From NCBI RefSeq assembly GCF_019375555.1, contig NZ_JAHXDN010000006.1, forward strand, positions 1 to 64,000: DNA of 64,000 nucleotides. The letters run 5' to 3'. This DNA is from Roseobacter insulae (GTDB taxonomy: Bacteria > Pseudomonadota > Alphaproteobacteria > Rhodobacterales > Rhodobacteraceae). The position numbers were made by a program, and so were the translations under genes. Below are positions 54,184 to 62,809 of the stretch, piece by piece; position 1 is the stretch's first letter, and each line of letters opens with the position of its first letter. The notes beneath the pieces were generated by a model. That model ran no database searches, was not told the DNA's origin, and saw nothing but the letters and a program-made list of their open reading frames with translations.

Positions 54184-55023
54184 ATGCCGAAACCATCTCA
54201 CTATTTCCCCACAGGGGGTCACCCGGGCCAGACCGCGCTTTTGTCCGACCGAGCCATGTTCACGGAGGCATATGCAGTCATTCCCAAGGGCACGATGCGC
54301 GATATCGTGACAAGCTGCCTGCCGTTTTGGCACGGGACGCGGTTGTGGGTTCTGTCGCGCCCATTGTCCGGGTTCGCCGAGACATTTTCGCAATACATCA
54401 TGGAGGTTCAACCGGACGGCGGCAGCGATCGCCCGGAACCGGACCTGGGCGCCCAAGGGGTTTTATTTGTGGTCGATGGTGGATTCTCATTGAAGATCAA
54501 TGGAATAAGCCACGAGATGGACGCCGGCAGCTACGCCTATGTTCCGGCAGGCAGTGACTGGTCGTTGTGGAACAGAACAGGTGCGGTGACCCGGTTTCAC
54601 TGGATACGCAAGACATATGAGGCGCTCGAAGGTCTTGACCATCCGGAGCCCGTGGTGTGCCGCGAGCAGGACATCACGCCCGCGGTCATGCCGGAGACCG
54701 ACGGCAAGTGGGCAACCACGCGGTTCGTGGATCCGTCAGACATGCGCCACGATATGCATGTCACAATTGTGACTTTTCAGCCCGGGGCGGTGATCCCGTT
54801 TTGTGAAACCCACGTGATGGAGCATGGTCTTTACGTGCTGGAAGGCAAGGCGGTTTACCGCCTCAATCAGGACTGGGTGGAGGTCGAAGCCGGCGACTAC
54901 ATGTGGCTGCGCGCCTTCTGTCCTCAGGCGTGTTATGCCGGTGGGCCCGGTCCGTTTCGCTACCTGCTCTACAAGGATGTCAACCGGCACATGAAACTGC
55001 AAAAGGCTCCAGCGGGCGTCTGA
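54184..55023 (+). CDS. allE: (S)-ureidoglycine aminohydrolase (bicupin)
   Basis: A 279-residue double-cupin protein. The N-terminal cupin has VLFVVDGGFSLKING and AGSYAYVPAGSDWSLWN; the C-terminal cupin has MEHGLYVLEGKAVYRLN and VEAGDYMWLRAFCPQACYAGG, which is very typical of UGHY/AllE including the FCPQ segment. It releases ammonia from (S)-ureidoglycine to give ureidoglycolate with Mn(II). ATG 54184 follows CAGGAG-type sequence. No allantoate amidohydrolase gene is next to it, so its substrate must be made by an enzyme encoded elsewhere. Confidence 0.9.
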   Translation: MPKPSHYFPTGGHPGQTALLSDRAMFTEAYAVIPKGTMRDIVTSCLPFWHGTRLWVLSRPLSGFAETFSQYIMEVQPDGGSDRPEPDLGAQGVLFVVDGGFSLKINGISHEMDAGSYAYVPAGSDWSLWNRTGAVTRFHWIRKTYEALEGLDHPEPVVCREQDITPAVMPETDGKWATTRFVDPSDMRHDMHVTIVTFQPGAVIPFCETHVMEHGLYVLEGKAVYRLNQDWVEVEAGDYMWLRAFCPQACYAGGPGPFRYLLYKDVNRHMKLQKAPAGV

Positions 55024-55076
55024 GCGGTGTCCGTTATGTGGTCTTGCCGGGTGGCGGACCGCCGCGTCACCTGATT

Positions 55077-56486
55077 TCAGGGCAAAAGGTCGGTCAGGCG
55101 AAAAGCCGCGATGCGTTCGACCTGACGACAGGCTTCCGCAAATTCGGTGGCCCGATCATTTTCCAGACGTCGCTTGAATGCCGCGAGAATGCTGGCCTTG
55201 TCATGATCACGTACAGCGATGATGAACGGAAACCCATGCTTGGTGACATAGGCATCGTTCAGCGCGGTGAAGCTCGCCCGTTCCGCATCGGTCAGGGCAT
55301 CCATCCCGGCGGCGGCCTGCTCTGCGGTGCTTTCGGTCGTGAGCCGCCGTGCTTGCGCCAGTTTGCCAGCGAGATCGGGATGCGCTGTCAGGACGGCCAG
55401 CCGCCGGCCCTCGTCCGCAGCCCGAAACACCCGTGACAACGCGTTGTGCAGGCCGATGGCCGTGTCATGTGCCGGGCCAAGCTCCATCTCGAAGGCGCCT
55501 TCGGCAATCCAGGGTGAGTGCTCAAAGACGCCGCCAAAGCGGGCGATGAAATCCGCGCGGCCCATCTGGCTCGGGCGCATGTACCGGTGATGCGGATGGG
55601 TTTGGGCCCAGTGCCGGGCGATCTGCGCACGTGTTGCAAACCAGACGCCGTCATGCGCCTTTACATGGTCAACAAAGCGTCTGACCGCCTGTGCCCGGCC
55701 GGGTCGCCCGGCCAGACGGCAGTGCAATCCGACGGACATCATTTTGGCGGCCCCGGCAGCGCCCTCGGCGTAAAGCACGTCGAAACTGTCGCGCAGGTAG
55801 GCGAAGAACTGATCGCCGGAGTTGAACCCCTGCGCCGTGGCAAACCGCATGTCGTTGCAGTCCAGCGTGTAGGGGATGATCAGCTGGTCCCTCTCTCCGA
55901 TCTCCATCCAGTAGGGCAGGTCATCTGCGTAGCTGTCGGCGACATAGGTGAACTGGCCGGTCTCGGCGGCGAGCCGGACGGTGTTTTCGCTGCACCGACC
56001 GGTATACCACCCGGCAGGCGGCACTCCGGTGACGTCGGTATGCAGTTGAATTGCCGCGGCCATGTCCGCCGCTTCAGCCTCGGGGTCGCTGTCTTTATAC
56101 TCCACCCATTTCAGCCCGTGGCTGGCGATTTCCCACCCCGCCGCCTGCATCGCCGCCACCTGCTCGGGCGCGCGCGCCAAGGCGCTGGCGACACCGTAAA
56201 CGGTTACCGGGAGGTCCTGCAGCATGCGGTGTAGACGCCAAAAACCCGCCCGTGCGCCGTATTCGTAGATGGAGTCCATGTTCCAGTGCCGCTGACCGGG
56301 CCAGGGGGTCGCACCGACGATCTCCGACAGAAAGGCCTCCGATGCGGCATCCCCGTGCAGGATATGATTTTCACCGCCCTCTTCATAGTTGACCACGATC
56401 TGCACCGCGATCCTGGCCTTGCCGGGCCAGCGCGGGTCGGGTGGGGTTGCGCCATAGCCGATCATGTCGCGGGGATAACGGGTCAT
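55077..56486 (-). CDS. puuE: Fusion of PuuE-type allantoinase and OHCU decarboxylase (UraD)
   Basis: A 469-residue two-domain enzyme. Residues about 1-305 are the PuuE polysaccharide-deacetylase-like allantoinase (MTRYPRDMIGYGATPPDPRWPG, VQIVVNYEEGGEN, SIYEYGARAGFWRL, WEIASHGLKW, MSVGLHCRLAGRPGR). Residues about 310-469 are UraD (FIARFGGVFEHSPWIAE, LTAHPDLAGKLA, NDAYVTKHGFPFIIAVR, ECRQV-like end). UraD decarboxylates OHCU to S-allantoin, and PuuE opens allantoin to allantoate, so two consecutive steps lie in one chain. AGGAG precedes ATG 56486. It faces the aminohydrolase gene and is divergent from uraH. Confidence 0.93.
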   Translation of the reverse strand: MTRYPRDMIGYGATPPDPRWPGKARIAVQIVVNYEEGGENHILHGDAASEAFLSEIVGATPWPGQRHWNMDSIYEYGARAGFWRLHRMLQDLPVTVYGVASALARAPEQVAAMQAAGWEIASHGLKWVEYKDSDPEAEAADMAAAIQLHTDVTGVPPAGWYTGRCSENTVRLAAETGQFTYVADSYADDLPYWMEIGERDQLIIPYTLDCNDMRFATAQGFNSGDQFFAYLRDSFDVLYAEGAAGAAKMMSVGLHCRLAGRPGRAQAVRRFVDHVKAHDGVWFATRAQIARHWAQTHPHHRYMRPSQMGRADFIARFGGVFEHSPWIAEGAFEMELGPAHDTAIGLHNALSRVFRAADEGRRLAVLTAHPDLAGKLAQARRLTTESTAEQAAAGMDALTDAERASFTALNDAYVTKHGFPFIIAVRDHDKASILAAFKRRLENDRATEFAEACRQVERIAAFRLTDLLP

Positions 56487-56630
56487 TGGGTGCTCCTGTG
56501 TTCGCTATCTTCATAAATCAGGCAATCGGCGGATTTTATCAAAAAAAACCAGAAACACTCTTGCGAAATGACGGCTTTTGCTGGCACGCCGGGTGGATCA
56601 GACTGCAGATGACAAGCAAAGGAGTCGCAG

Positions 56631-56984
56631 ATGGCGGGTTACTTGACGACGCATGTGCTGGATACCGCCCGGGGTTGTCCGGCCGCAGGGCTGGAAATCG
56701 AGCTTTTTCGGATTGAGGCGTCGGAGCGGGTGTCTTTGCGCCGGTTGGTGACCAATGACGATGGGCGCACGGATGTTCAGATTTTGCCCGAAGATGAATT
56801 CCGGATCGGCACCTACGAATTGGTGTTTCGCTGCGGGGCGTATTTCGACCGGCTCGGCACCCCTGCGGAAACGCCGCGGTTTCTGGATGAGATCCCGCTG
56901 CGCTTTGGCATGTCGGAGCCCGCGCATTACCACGTGCCGCTGCTGCTGTCGCCTTTCGGGTACTCTACCTACCGCGGCAGCTGA
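56631..56984 (+). CDS. uraH: 5-hydroxyisourate hydrolase (transthyretin-like)
   Basis: A 117-residue HIUase. The N-terminal [17 protein letters not shown], the central Arg and His ([18 protein letters not shown]) and the C-terminal YRGS signature are all present. It hydrolyses 5-hydroxyisourate, the PuuD product, to OHCU, which the UraD domain encoded divergently then decarboxylates. AAAGGAG lies eight bases before ATG 56631. It ends five bases before the convergent LysR gene. Confidence 0.96.
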   Translation: MAGYLTTHVLDTARGCPAAGLEIELFRIEASERVSLRRLVTNDDGRTDVQILPEDEFRIGTYELVFRCGAYFDRLGTPAETPRFLDEIPLRFGMSEPAHYHVPLLLSPFGYSTYRGS

Positions 56985-56989
56985 CCGTC

Positions 56990-57895
56990 TTATTCGGCCA
57001 CCGCAGCCGCCATCCGGTCAATCACGAATTCCATGAAAAGCCGGGCCTTGGGGTCCTGATGACGGCGGTGCGTATAAAGGCACGCCATCTGGACAGGCAA
57101 CGGCGGGGTTGCTTTGACGACCGGCACCAGCGCGCCGCTTTTCAGGTGGTCAGCCACTTCGAAAACCGGTTTCAGGGCGATCCCGGCGCCGGCGAGGGCC
57201 CAGTCTGTCAGAACGTCGCCATCGTCGCTTTCAAAGCGTCCCCGGACATCAAATTTGCGCGCGCCATCAGGTGTCTGTAACTCCCATTGAAATTCCCGTG
57301 CCCCGGGAAACCGTAAATTCAGGCAGTTGTGCTGACCGCGTTCGATCTCGGCACCCGTGGTCGGGTGGCCATGGGCCGCAATGTAGTCGGGGCTGGCGCA
57401 GAGCACGCGGCTACACTCTGCGATCTTGCGGATGCGCAGGCTGGAGTCTTCGGGTCTGCCCAGAAAGAAGGCAACATCCAGACCCTCGGCGGTGAGGTCG
57501 AGCTTGCGGTCGCTCAGCCGCAGCCGGACATTGACGAGAGGATAATGTGCCGCAAATTCAGGGAGGTGCGGCGCAATCAACCGCCGACCAACGCCCAGGG
57601 GGGCGGCGATGTGCAACGTGCCACGCGGGTTCTCGGTCACATCACCGACCCCCGCTTCGGCCTCTTCGACGGCGGCCAGCACGCTACAGGCGCCTTCGTA
57701 AAAAATCCGACCCTGTTCGGTGGGCGTCAGGCTGCGGGTGGTCCGTTGAAACAGACGCACGCCCAGATGCGCCTCCAGCTGCGACATCCGGGCCGAGGCG
57801 ACCGCGGGCGAGATGCGCTGATCGCGTGCGGCCGCCGACATCGTGCCCAATTCGTAGATGCGCACGAAGGTTCGGAGGTTTTCAAAATAGGACAT
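56990..57895 (-). CDS. LysR-family regulator of purine genes (paralogue 2)
   Basis: A 301-residue LysR regulator, paralogous to the one at 53118-54062. HTH: ISPAVASARMSQLEAHLGVRL, followed by FQRTTRSLTPTEQG. Effector domain: AAPLGVGRRLIAPHLPEF and VRLRLSDRKLDL. It is divergent from puuD with only 93 bases between, and convergent with uraH. ATG 57895 is chosen because the LysR N-terminus begins there; upstream frame is AT-rich leader. It likely controls puuD. Confidence 0.9.
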   Translation of the reverse strand: MSYFENLRTFVRIYELGTMSAAARDQRISPAVASARMSQLEAHLGVRLFQRTTRSLTPTEQGRIFYEGACSVLAAVEEAEAGVGDVTENPRGTLHIAAPLGVGRRLIAPHLPEFAAHYPLVNVRLRLSDRKLDLTAEGLDVAFFLGRPEDSSLRIRKIAECSRVLCASPDYIAAHGHPTTGAEIERGQHNCLNLRFPGAREFQWELQTPDGARKFDVRGRFESDDGDVLTDWALAGAGIALKPVFEVADHLKSGALVPVVKATPPLPVQMACLYTHRRHQDPKARLFMEFVIDRMAAAVAE

Positions 57896-57966
57896 TGTAC
57901 GTTTTTTTTTGAGAGAGAATAAAGAATACCAAATATAGCCAACAAATTTGCCTTTGGGTAGAGTGC

Positions 57967-57988
57967 GGCAAACAACGGAGGGTTTGCC
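57967..57988 (+). promoter_or_regulatory. Hairpin presenting the puuD ribosome-binding site in its loop
   Basis: GGCAAAC (57967-57973) pairs perfectly with GTTTGCC (57982-57988), and the 8-base loop contains GGAGG (57977-57981). The ATG follows at once at 57989. The ribosome site is thus displayed in, or constrained by, a 7-bp stem directly in front of the start codon. Confidence 0.55.
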
Positions 57989-59245
57989 ATGTACGATCTG
58001 GCCATCATTTGGGATTGGATTGCCTTTGCGGTGCGCTGGCTGCACGTGGTGACGGCCATCGCATGGATCGGATCATCGTTCTACTTCGTCGCGCTGGATC
58101 TGGGTCTGAAGAAAGTCCCGCATCTGCCGGTGGGGGCGCATGGCGAAGAATGGCAGGTGCATGGGGGCGGCTTCTACCACATCCAGAAATACCTCGTTGC
58201 GCCCGAAAACATGCCGGACCATCTGGTGTGGTTCAAATGGGAAAGCTATGCGACATGGCTTTCCGGCGCGGCGCTTCTGATGGTGGTCTACTGGGTGGGG
58301 GCGGAACTGTTCCTGATCGATCCTGCCAAGGCCGATCTGTCCGTCTGGCAGGCGGTGCTGATCTCGGCCGGATCGCTGACAATCGGTTGGATCTGTTACG
58401 ATTTCCTGTGCAAATCGAGGCTGGGGGAGCATCCGACCTTCCTGATGTTCTTGTTGTTTTCGGTTCTTGTCATCATGTCGTGGGGGTACGATCAGATATT
58501 CACCGGGCGCGCCGCGCTGCTGCATCTGGGGGCCTTCACGGCCACGATCATGACGGCCAACGTTTTCTTTATCATCATGCCCAACCAGCGGATCGTGGTG
58601 AAGGATCTGCAGGAAGGCCGCATACCGGACCCCAAATACGGCAAGATCGCCAAGCTGCGCAGCACGCATAACAATTACCTCACGCTGCCGGTTGTTTTCC
58701 TGATGCTCTCCAACCACTATCCGCTGGCTTTCGCCACCGAGTACAGCTGGATAATCGCCGCCCTGATCTTTCTGACCGGGGTGACCATCCGGCATTATTT
58801 CAACACCCTGCACGCGACCGGGACCGGGCCACATTGGACATGGGCGGTGACCGTTCTGATCTTCATTCTGATCGCATGGCTGTCGACGGCCTCGACATGG
58901 GACGGAGATTACGACGCCATCGAAAATCAGGCGTTGACCGCATACGAGCAGCGGTATGCGGATGCGGCGGGTTTTGAGGAGGTGCAGGATATCGTCCTGG
59001 GGAGGTGTTCGATGTGCCATGCCCGCGAACCGGTCTGGGAGGGCATGCATTGGGCGCCAAAAGGCGTACATCTGGAAACCAGCGCAGATATCGCCCGGGC
59101 GGCGCGCGAAATCTATATGCAGTCAGGGGTGAGCCATGCGATGCCACCTGCCAATATCACCGGGCTGCCCGCGGAAGACCGTATCAGGATCGTCCGGTGG
59201 TTTCGCAGCGCCGGGCGGGATCAGGCGGCCTTGGCCCGGAATTGA
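57989..59245 (+). CDS. puuD: Urate hydroxylase PuuD, membrane-bound with cytochrome c domain
   Basis: A 418-residue protein. About 300 residues with eight or so transmembrane segments (first: VRWLHVVTAIAWIGSSFYFV) and GGGFYHIQKYLVAPENMPDHL are typical of PuuD. The C-terminal domain is cytochrome c-like with a single heme site C340-S-M-C-H344 and the probable Met ligand in SHAMPPANITGL. It oxidises urate to 5-hydroxyisourate and passes electrons to the respiratory chain instead of oxygen, unlike UOX. It is divergent from its LysR regulator. Confidence 0.95.
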   Translation: MYDLAIIWDWIAFAVRWLHVVTAIAWIGSSFYFVALDLGLKKVPHLPVGAHGEEWQVHGGGFYHIQKYLVAPENMPDHLVWFKWESYATWLSGAALLMVVYWVGAELFLIDPAKADLSVWQAVLISAGSLTIGWICYDFLCKSRLGEHPTFLMFLLFSVLVIMSWGYDQIFTGRAALLHLGAFTATIMTANVFFIIMPNQRIVVKDLQEGRIPDPKYGKIAKLRSTHNNYLTLPVVFLMLSNHYPLAFATEYSWIIAALIFLTGVTIRHYFNTLHATGTGPHWTWAVTVLIFILIAWLSTASTWDGDYDAIENQALTAYEQRYADAAGFEEVQDIVLGRCSMCHAREPVWEGMHWAPKGVHLETSADIARAAREIYMQSGVSHAMPPANITGLPAEDRIRIVRWFRSAGRDQAALARN

Positions 59246-59311
59246 GGGTCGGAATCCGGCCGGTCCGCCGCAACGGCCCCTGCGATGTCAGGAGTGCCGG
59301 ATCATTTGCCC

Positions 59312-60331
59312 TTACCTGACCGCCAGTCCACCGCCGTCAAAGAACCGGGCATGCCCGTCGGCAAAGGACAGGCCCACCGGGTCGCCGGGGGAAAGGTCGC
59401 TGTCGCCGGTGACGCGCACGGTTACCTGTCCGGCGTCACCGCAATCCATCACAACGAATGTATCCGCGCCCAGGTATTCCAGCACATCGACCGTGCCGCT
59501 CACCTGTCCTGCGCCCTTCGCCACGATGCCGATATGCTCGGGCCGGATACCGACATGTTCGGCGGTTGCCGGGGCGCCGGTCACCGTGGTTGTCGCCAGC
59601 GGCATCACGTTCATGCGGGGCGATCCGATGAATTGCGCGACAAAAAGGTTTGACGGGCTTTCATAAAGCTCGCGCGGGGAGCCGACCTGGATCACGCGCC
59701 CCGCTTCCAGAACCACGATGCGGTCCGCGAGGGTCATCGCTTCGACCTGATCGTGGGTTACGTAGATCATCGTCGTGGCGAGCGTCTGGTGCAGCTTGGC
59801 GATTTCATACCGCATCTCGACCCGCAGGGCGGCATCGAGGTTCGACAGCGGTTCGTCAAACAGAAATGCAGTGGGGTCGCGAACAATTGAGCGGCCAATG
59901 GCCACCCGCTGACGCTGACCGCCGGACAGGTCCTTGGGCCGCCGGTCGAGGTAGTCTCCCAGCTTCAGTGCCCGCGCAGCCTCGTCAACTTTCTCGGCAA
60001 TTTCCGCCGCGGGCAGCCCGGCCGATTTCAGCGGGAAGCCGACGTTGTCGCGCACCGACATATGCGGATAAAGCGCGTAGGATTGGAAGACCATCGCCAG
60101 GCCGCGCTTGGACGGCGGCTCAGCCGTGGCGTCACGCTCGCCGATCATGATCTGCCCGCGGCTGGTTTCCTCCAGCCCGGCAATCATCCGCAACAGGGTG
60201 GATTTTCCGCAGCCCGAAGGGCCGACAAAGATGACGAACTCGCCTTCCTCGATTTCCAGGTCCACGCCCTTGATGACCTGAACTTCACCAAACCATTTCT
60301 CGACAGCTTTGAGAGTGATCGAGGGCATCAT
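59312..60331 (-). CDS. Sugar ABC transporter ATP-binding protein (MalK/UgpC/AglK type)
   Basis: A 339-residue ATPase. Walker [10 protein letters not shown] (residues 37-45), Q-loop in [11 protein letters not shown], signature LSGGQRQR, Walker [12 protein letters not shown], switch His in [10 protein letters not shown], then a C-terminal TOBE-like regulatory domain ([11 protein letters not shown]). AAAGGAG precedes ATG 60331, which overlaps the stop of the hydrolase gene. It energises the two permeases encoded upstream. The solute-binding protein and any regulator would lie beyond the right edge. Confidence 0.94.
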   Translation of the reverse strand: MMPSITLKAVEKWFGEVQVIKGVDLEIEEGEFVIFVGPSGCGKSTLLRMIAGLEETSRGQIMIGERDATAEPPSKRGLAMVFQSYALYPHMSVRDNVGFPLKSAGLPAAEIAEKVDEAARALKLGDYLDRRPKDLSGGQRQRVAIGRSIVRDPTAFLFDEPLSNLDAALRVEMRYEIAKLHQTLATTMIYVTHDQVEAMTLADRIVVLEAGRVIQVGSPRELYESPSNLFVAQFIGSPRMNVMPLATTTVTGAPATAEHVGIRPEHIGIVAKGAGQVSGTVDVLEYLGADTFVVMDCGDAGQVTVRVTGDSDLSPGDPVGLSFADGHARFFDGGGLAVR

Positions 60332-61593
60332 GCAGCTCCTTTCGCGGCATTTTCCTGCGGCGAATGACTGGCCCAGGTGAGCCAGATGGCCGCTGTCCAG
60401 GTGAAGTTCTTGCCGCCGCAGGGGGTTGTATCAACGGGATCGAAATATTCGTAAAACCCATGGGTCCGGATCAGCTCCGCCGTCTCGGCCCTCAGGCGTT
60501 CCGCCAGATCCGAGCGCCCGTCAGCATTCAGGCCGATGGCGATCAGGGCATTGACAACCGGCCAGGTGGGGCCGCGCCAGTATTTGCGCGGATTGAACGA
60601 GGCGGTTTCTGGATCCGCCGAGGGCACGCCGTAATTGACTGCATCCCAGGCGCGCAGGAGCTGGGTTTCCAGCTGCGGGTTCCCGGCACCGGCGAGATAG
60701 GCCAGAAAGGCACCGGACCCGAGAATATTCGCGAACGCGCCGTTGCGCAGGTTGCGGGCATCAAAAGCGTTCAGCGCATCGTTCCAGATCAGCGGCAAAG
60801 CGGATCGCAAGGTGGTGGCCCAGCCCTCGATTTCCGACACATCCTCACCCAGCGCACGGCCCAGCACGGCCAGATCGTCGTGGGCGCGCAACAACATGAA
60901 TGTTATGCCCGGATCGGCCATCAGGAAAGGCCCGTCGCTGACGATCTTTGCATCGTTCCAGCCAACACCACGTCCGAATTCGACGATGGCGATATACCGG
61001 TCGTAGTCCTCCTTGGTGGGGCGCATATCGGCATGTACATGGCCCAGATCCCGTCTTTCATAAGGGCCGACACCGGAGCCATCGACGCCGTCCATGCCGA
61101 TGTCCCAGTCCGGGCAGTTGTCGCGCCCGCTTTCCCAGGGGTGAACAATGGCGGCAGGGCCATGGGTGCAGCGAACCTCGTGCCACCATCGATGCCAGTC
61201 TACCAGTCGGGGATAAAGCGCGCGCAGGCGTTCGCGCCCGGCGTCTTCATCCATTTCGAAGATCAGCCGCGCCATGATGGCGGCGATGGGGGGCTGCGAA
61301 ATGCCCGAGGTTGCCGGGCTTTGCCCGGTTTGCCACACGTCCGGCCCGGGAAAATAGCCCGGGTCCGGCTGATGAAAGATGATGTGAGGGATCATCCCGC
61401 TCTCCCACTGGCTGGCCATCAGCGTATCCAGCTCATCCCATGCGCGGGCGTTGTCGAATGTGGCGAACCCCCATGCCGCAAAGGCGCTGTCCCAGTTCCA
61501 CTGGTAGGGGTAGAGACCGTGGGTTGGCAGCGTGTAGCCGCCCATGTCGTTTTGCCGCAGAATGGCGCGGGCTTGGTCATCGAGGTTTGTCAT
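60328..61593 (-). CDS. GH63-like glycoside hydrolase (MGH1-like domain)
   Basis: A 421-residue (alpha/alpha)6-barrel-type hydrolase without signal peptide. Typical blocks are [14 protein letters not shown] (residues 29-42), [25 protein letters not shown] (general acid region) and [15 protein letters not shown]. Relatives are mannosylglycerate or glucosylglycerate hydrolases and GH63 alpha-glucosidases. Encoded between permease and ATPase genes, it likely degrades the imported sugar inside the cell; a glucosylglycerate- or mannosylglycerate-like compatible solute would fit, but that is inference. Confidence 0.87.
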   Translation of the reverse strand: MTNLDDQARAILRQNDMGGYTLPTHGLYPYQWNWDSAFAAWGFATFDNARAWDELDTLMASQWESGMIPHIIFHQPDPGYFPGPDVWQTGQSPATSGISQPPIAAIMARLIFEMDEDAGRERLRALYPRLVDWHRWWHEVRCTHGPAAIVHPWESGRDNCPDWDIGMDGVDGSGVGPYERRDLGHVHADMRPTKEDYDRYIAIVEFGRGVGWNDAKIVSDGPFLMADPGITFMLLRAHDDLAVLGRALGEDVSEIEGWATTLRSALPLIWNDALNAFDARNLRNGAFANILGSGAFLAYLAGAGNPQLETQLLRAWDAVNYGVPSADPETASFNPRKYWRGPTWPVVNALIAIGLNADGRSDLAERLRAETAELIRTHGFYEYFDPVDTTPCGGKNFTWTAAIWLTWASHSPQENAAKGAA

Positions 61594-61597
61594 GTCA

Positions 61598-62809
61598 CTA
61601 TCCTTTGACGCTGCCGGCGGTGAGGCCCTTGGTCATAAAACGTTCCAGCCCGAGGAAGATGGCCATGATCGGGACTGTCGCGATCACGGAGCCTGCCATC
61701 AGGTGCTGGCGCGGAATTTCGGAGGAGTTGAGCGAGGCGATGCCCCGCGTCAGGGTGAATTTCGAGGGATCGTCCAGCAGCATGAAGGCCAGCAGGAATT
61801 CGTTCCACGCGATCATGAAGACGTAAAGCGACACCGATGCCATCGCGGGCAGGGACAGGGGCAGCGTGATTTTCCAGATCACCATGAGCCGCGACAGCCC
61901 GTCCATCAGGCCGGCTTCCTCGACCTCGGCGGGCAGGCCGCGAAAATATCCCTGCAACATGTAAAGCGCGACGGGGATTGTCGTGACCGGGTAGATCAGG
62001 ATGATACCCCCCAGCGAATTGCGCAGGCCGGTCATCGAAAAGGCAATGTATATGGGCAGTGCCAGAACGATCATCGGCACCATGTAGATCAACAGGATCG
62101 AACGCGAGAAGGCCGCCCGCCCCTTGAACCGCAGGCGCGCCACCGCATAGGCCCCGGGCACTGCAAAGAGCAGCGTGATAAACACGGTGAGTACCGAAAT
62201 CAGGAACGAATTCAGCAGGTAGACGCCGAAATCGAACTGCATGAAGAGCTCGTTGTAGGAGCGGAAGAGCTCGGTGCCCTTGGACAGATCTATCGAGAAA
62301 TCGAGCGGGTTCTGGATCAGCTCTGCCTGATTTTTCAGGCTGGTGAGCACCATCACGTAAAAGGGGATCAGCACGATGGCCGTAAAGAAGATATAGCCGA
62401 AACCGGTGCAGAACCTGATCACCGCCGCTTCGAACGTGTGGCGGTTGATCGGCCCCATTTCCACCTCGTCCAGCATGATCCGCAGGCCCAGAGCTGCAAA
62501 ACCTGCGGTTGCCAGCGCCCCGAGCAAAGAGGAGAAGATGGAGACGCCAGTGCCGGTCGCGATGGGGCCGAACCCGGCCATGGTGGCCGCGGCAACCACG
62601 AGGGCCGTAACCGCGGCCTTCCAGTTCGGACCGGGCAGGCAGCCAAATCCAAGGGCGATGCCCCAGATCAGTGCGCCTGACCCGATGGGCCGGAATGCGG
62701 CTCCCGTCGCAAAGCTCATGGAAATGGCGACGGTGGTGGCAATCACGAAGGTCCACATCACGCCCAGAACGGGCGCGGTAACGTACCCTCTGCGGATAAG
62801 ATCCATCAT
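61598..62809 (-). CDS. Sugar ABC permease (MalG/AglG type) with extra N-terminal membrane domain
   Basis: About 403 residues. The usual MalG-type permease begins near residue 135 (YIFFTAIVLIPFYVMVLTSLK) and carries the EAA loop EEAGLMDGLSRLMVIWKITLP. Before it lie about 130 additional residues with three or four hydrophobic segments and glycine-rich turns, not part of a normal permease of this class. ATG 62809 is preferred with GGAGG seven bases upstream; GTG 62812 is possible. The start overlaps the stop of the partner permease. Confidence 0.88.
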   Translation of the reverse strand: MMDLIRRGYVTAPVLGVMWTFVIATTVAISMSFATGAAFRPIGSGALIWGIALGFGCLPGPNWKAAVTALVVAAATMAGFGPIATGTGVSIFSSLLGALATAGFAALGLRIMLDEVEMGPINRHTFEAAVIRFCTGFGYIFFTAIVLIPFYVMVLTSLKNQAELIQNPLDFSIDLSKGTELFRSYNELFMQFDFGVYLLNSFLISVLTVFITLLFAVPGAYAVARLRFKGRAAFSRSILLIYMVPMIVLALPIYIAFSMTGLRNSLGGIILIYPVTTIPVALYMLQGYFRGLPAEVEEAGLMDGLSRLMVIWKITLPLSLPAMASVSLYVFMIAWNEFLLAFMLLDDPSKFTLTRGIASLNSSEIPRQHLMAGSVIATVPIMAIFLGLERFMTKGLTAGSVKG

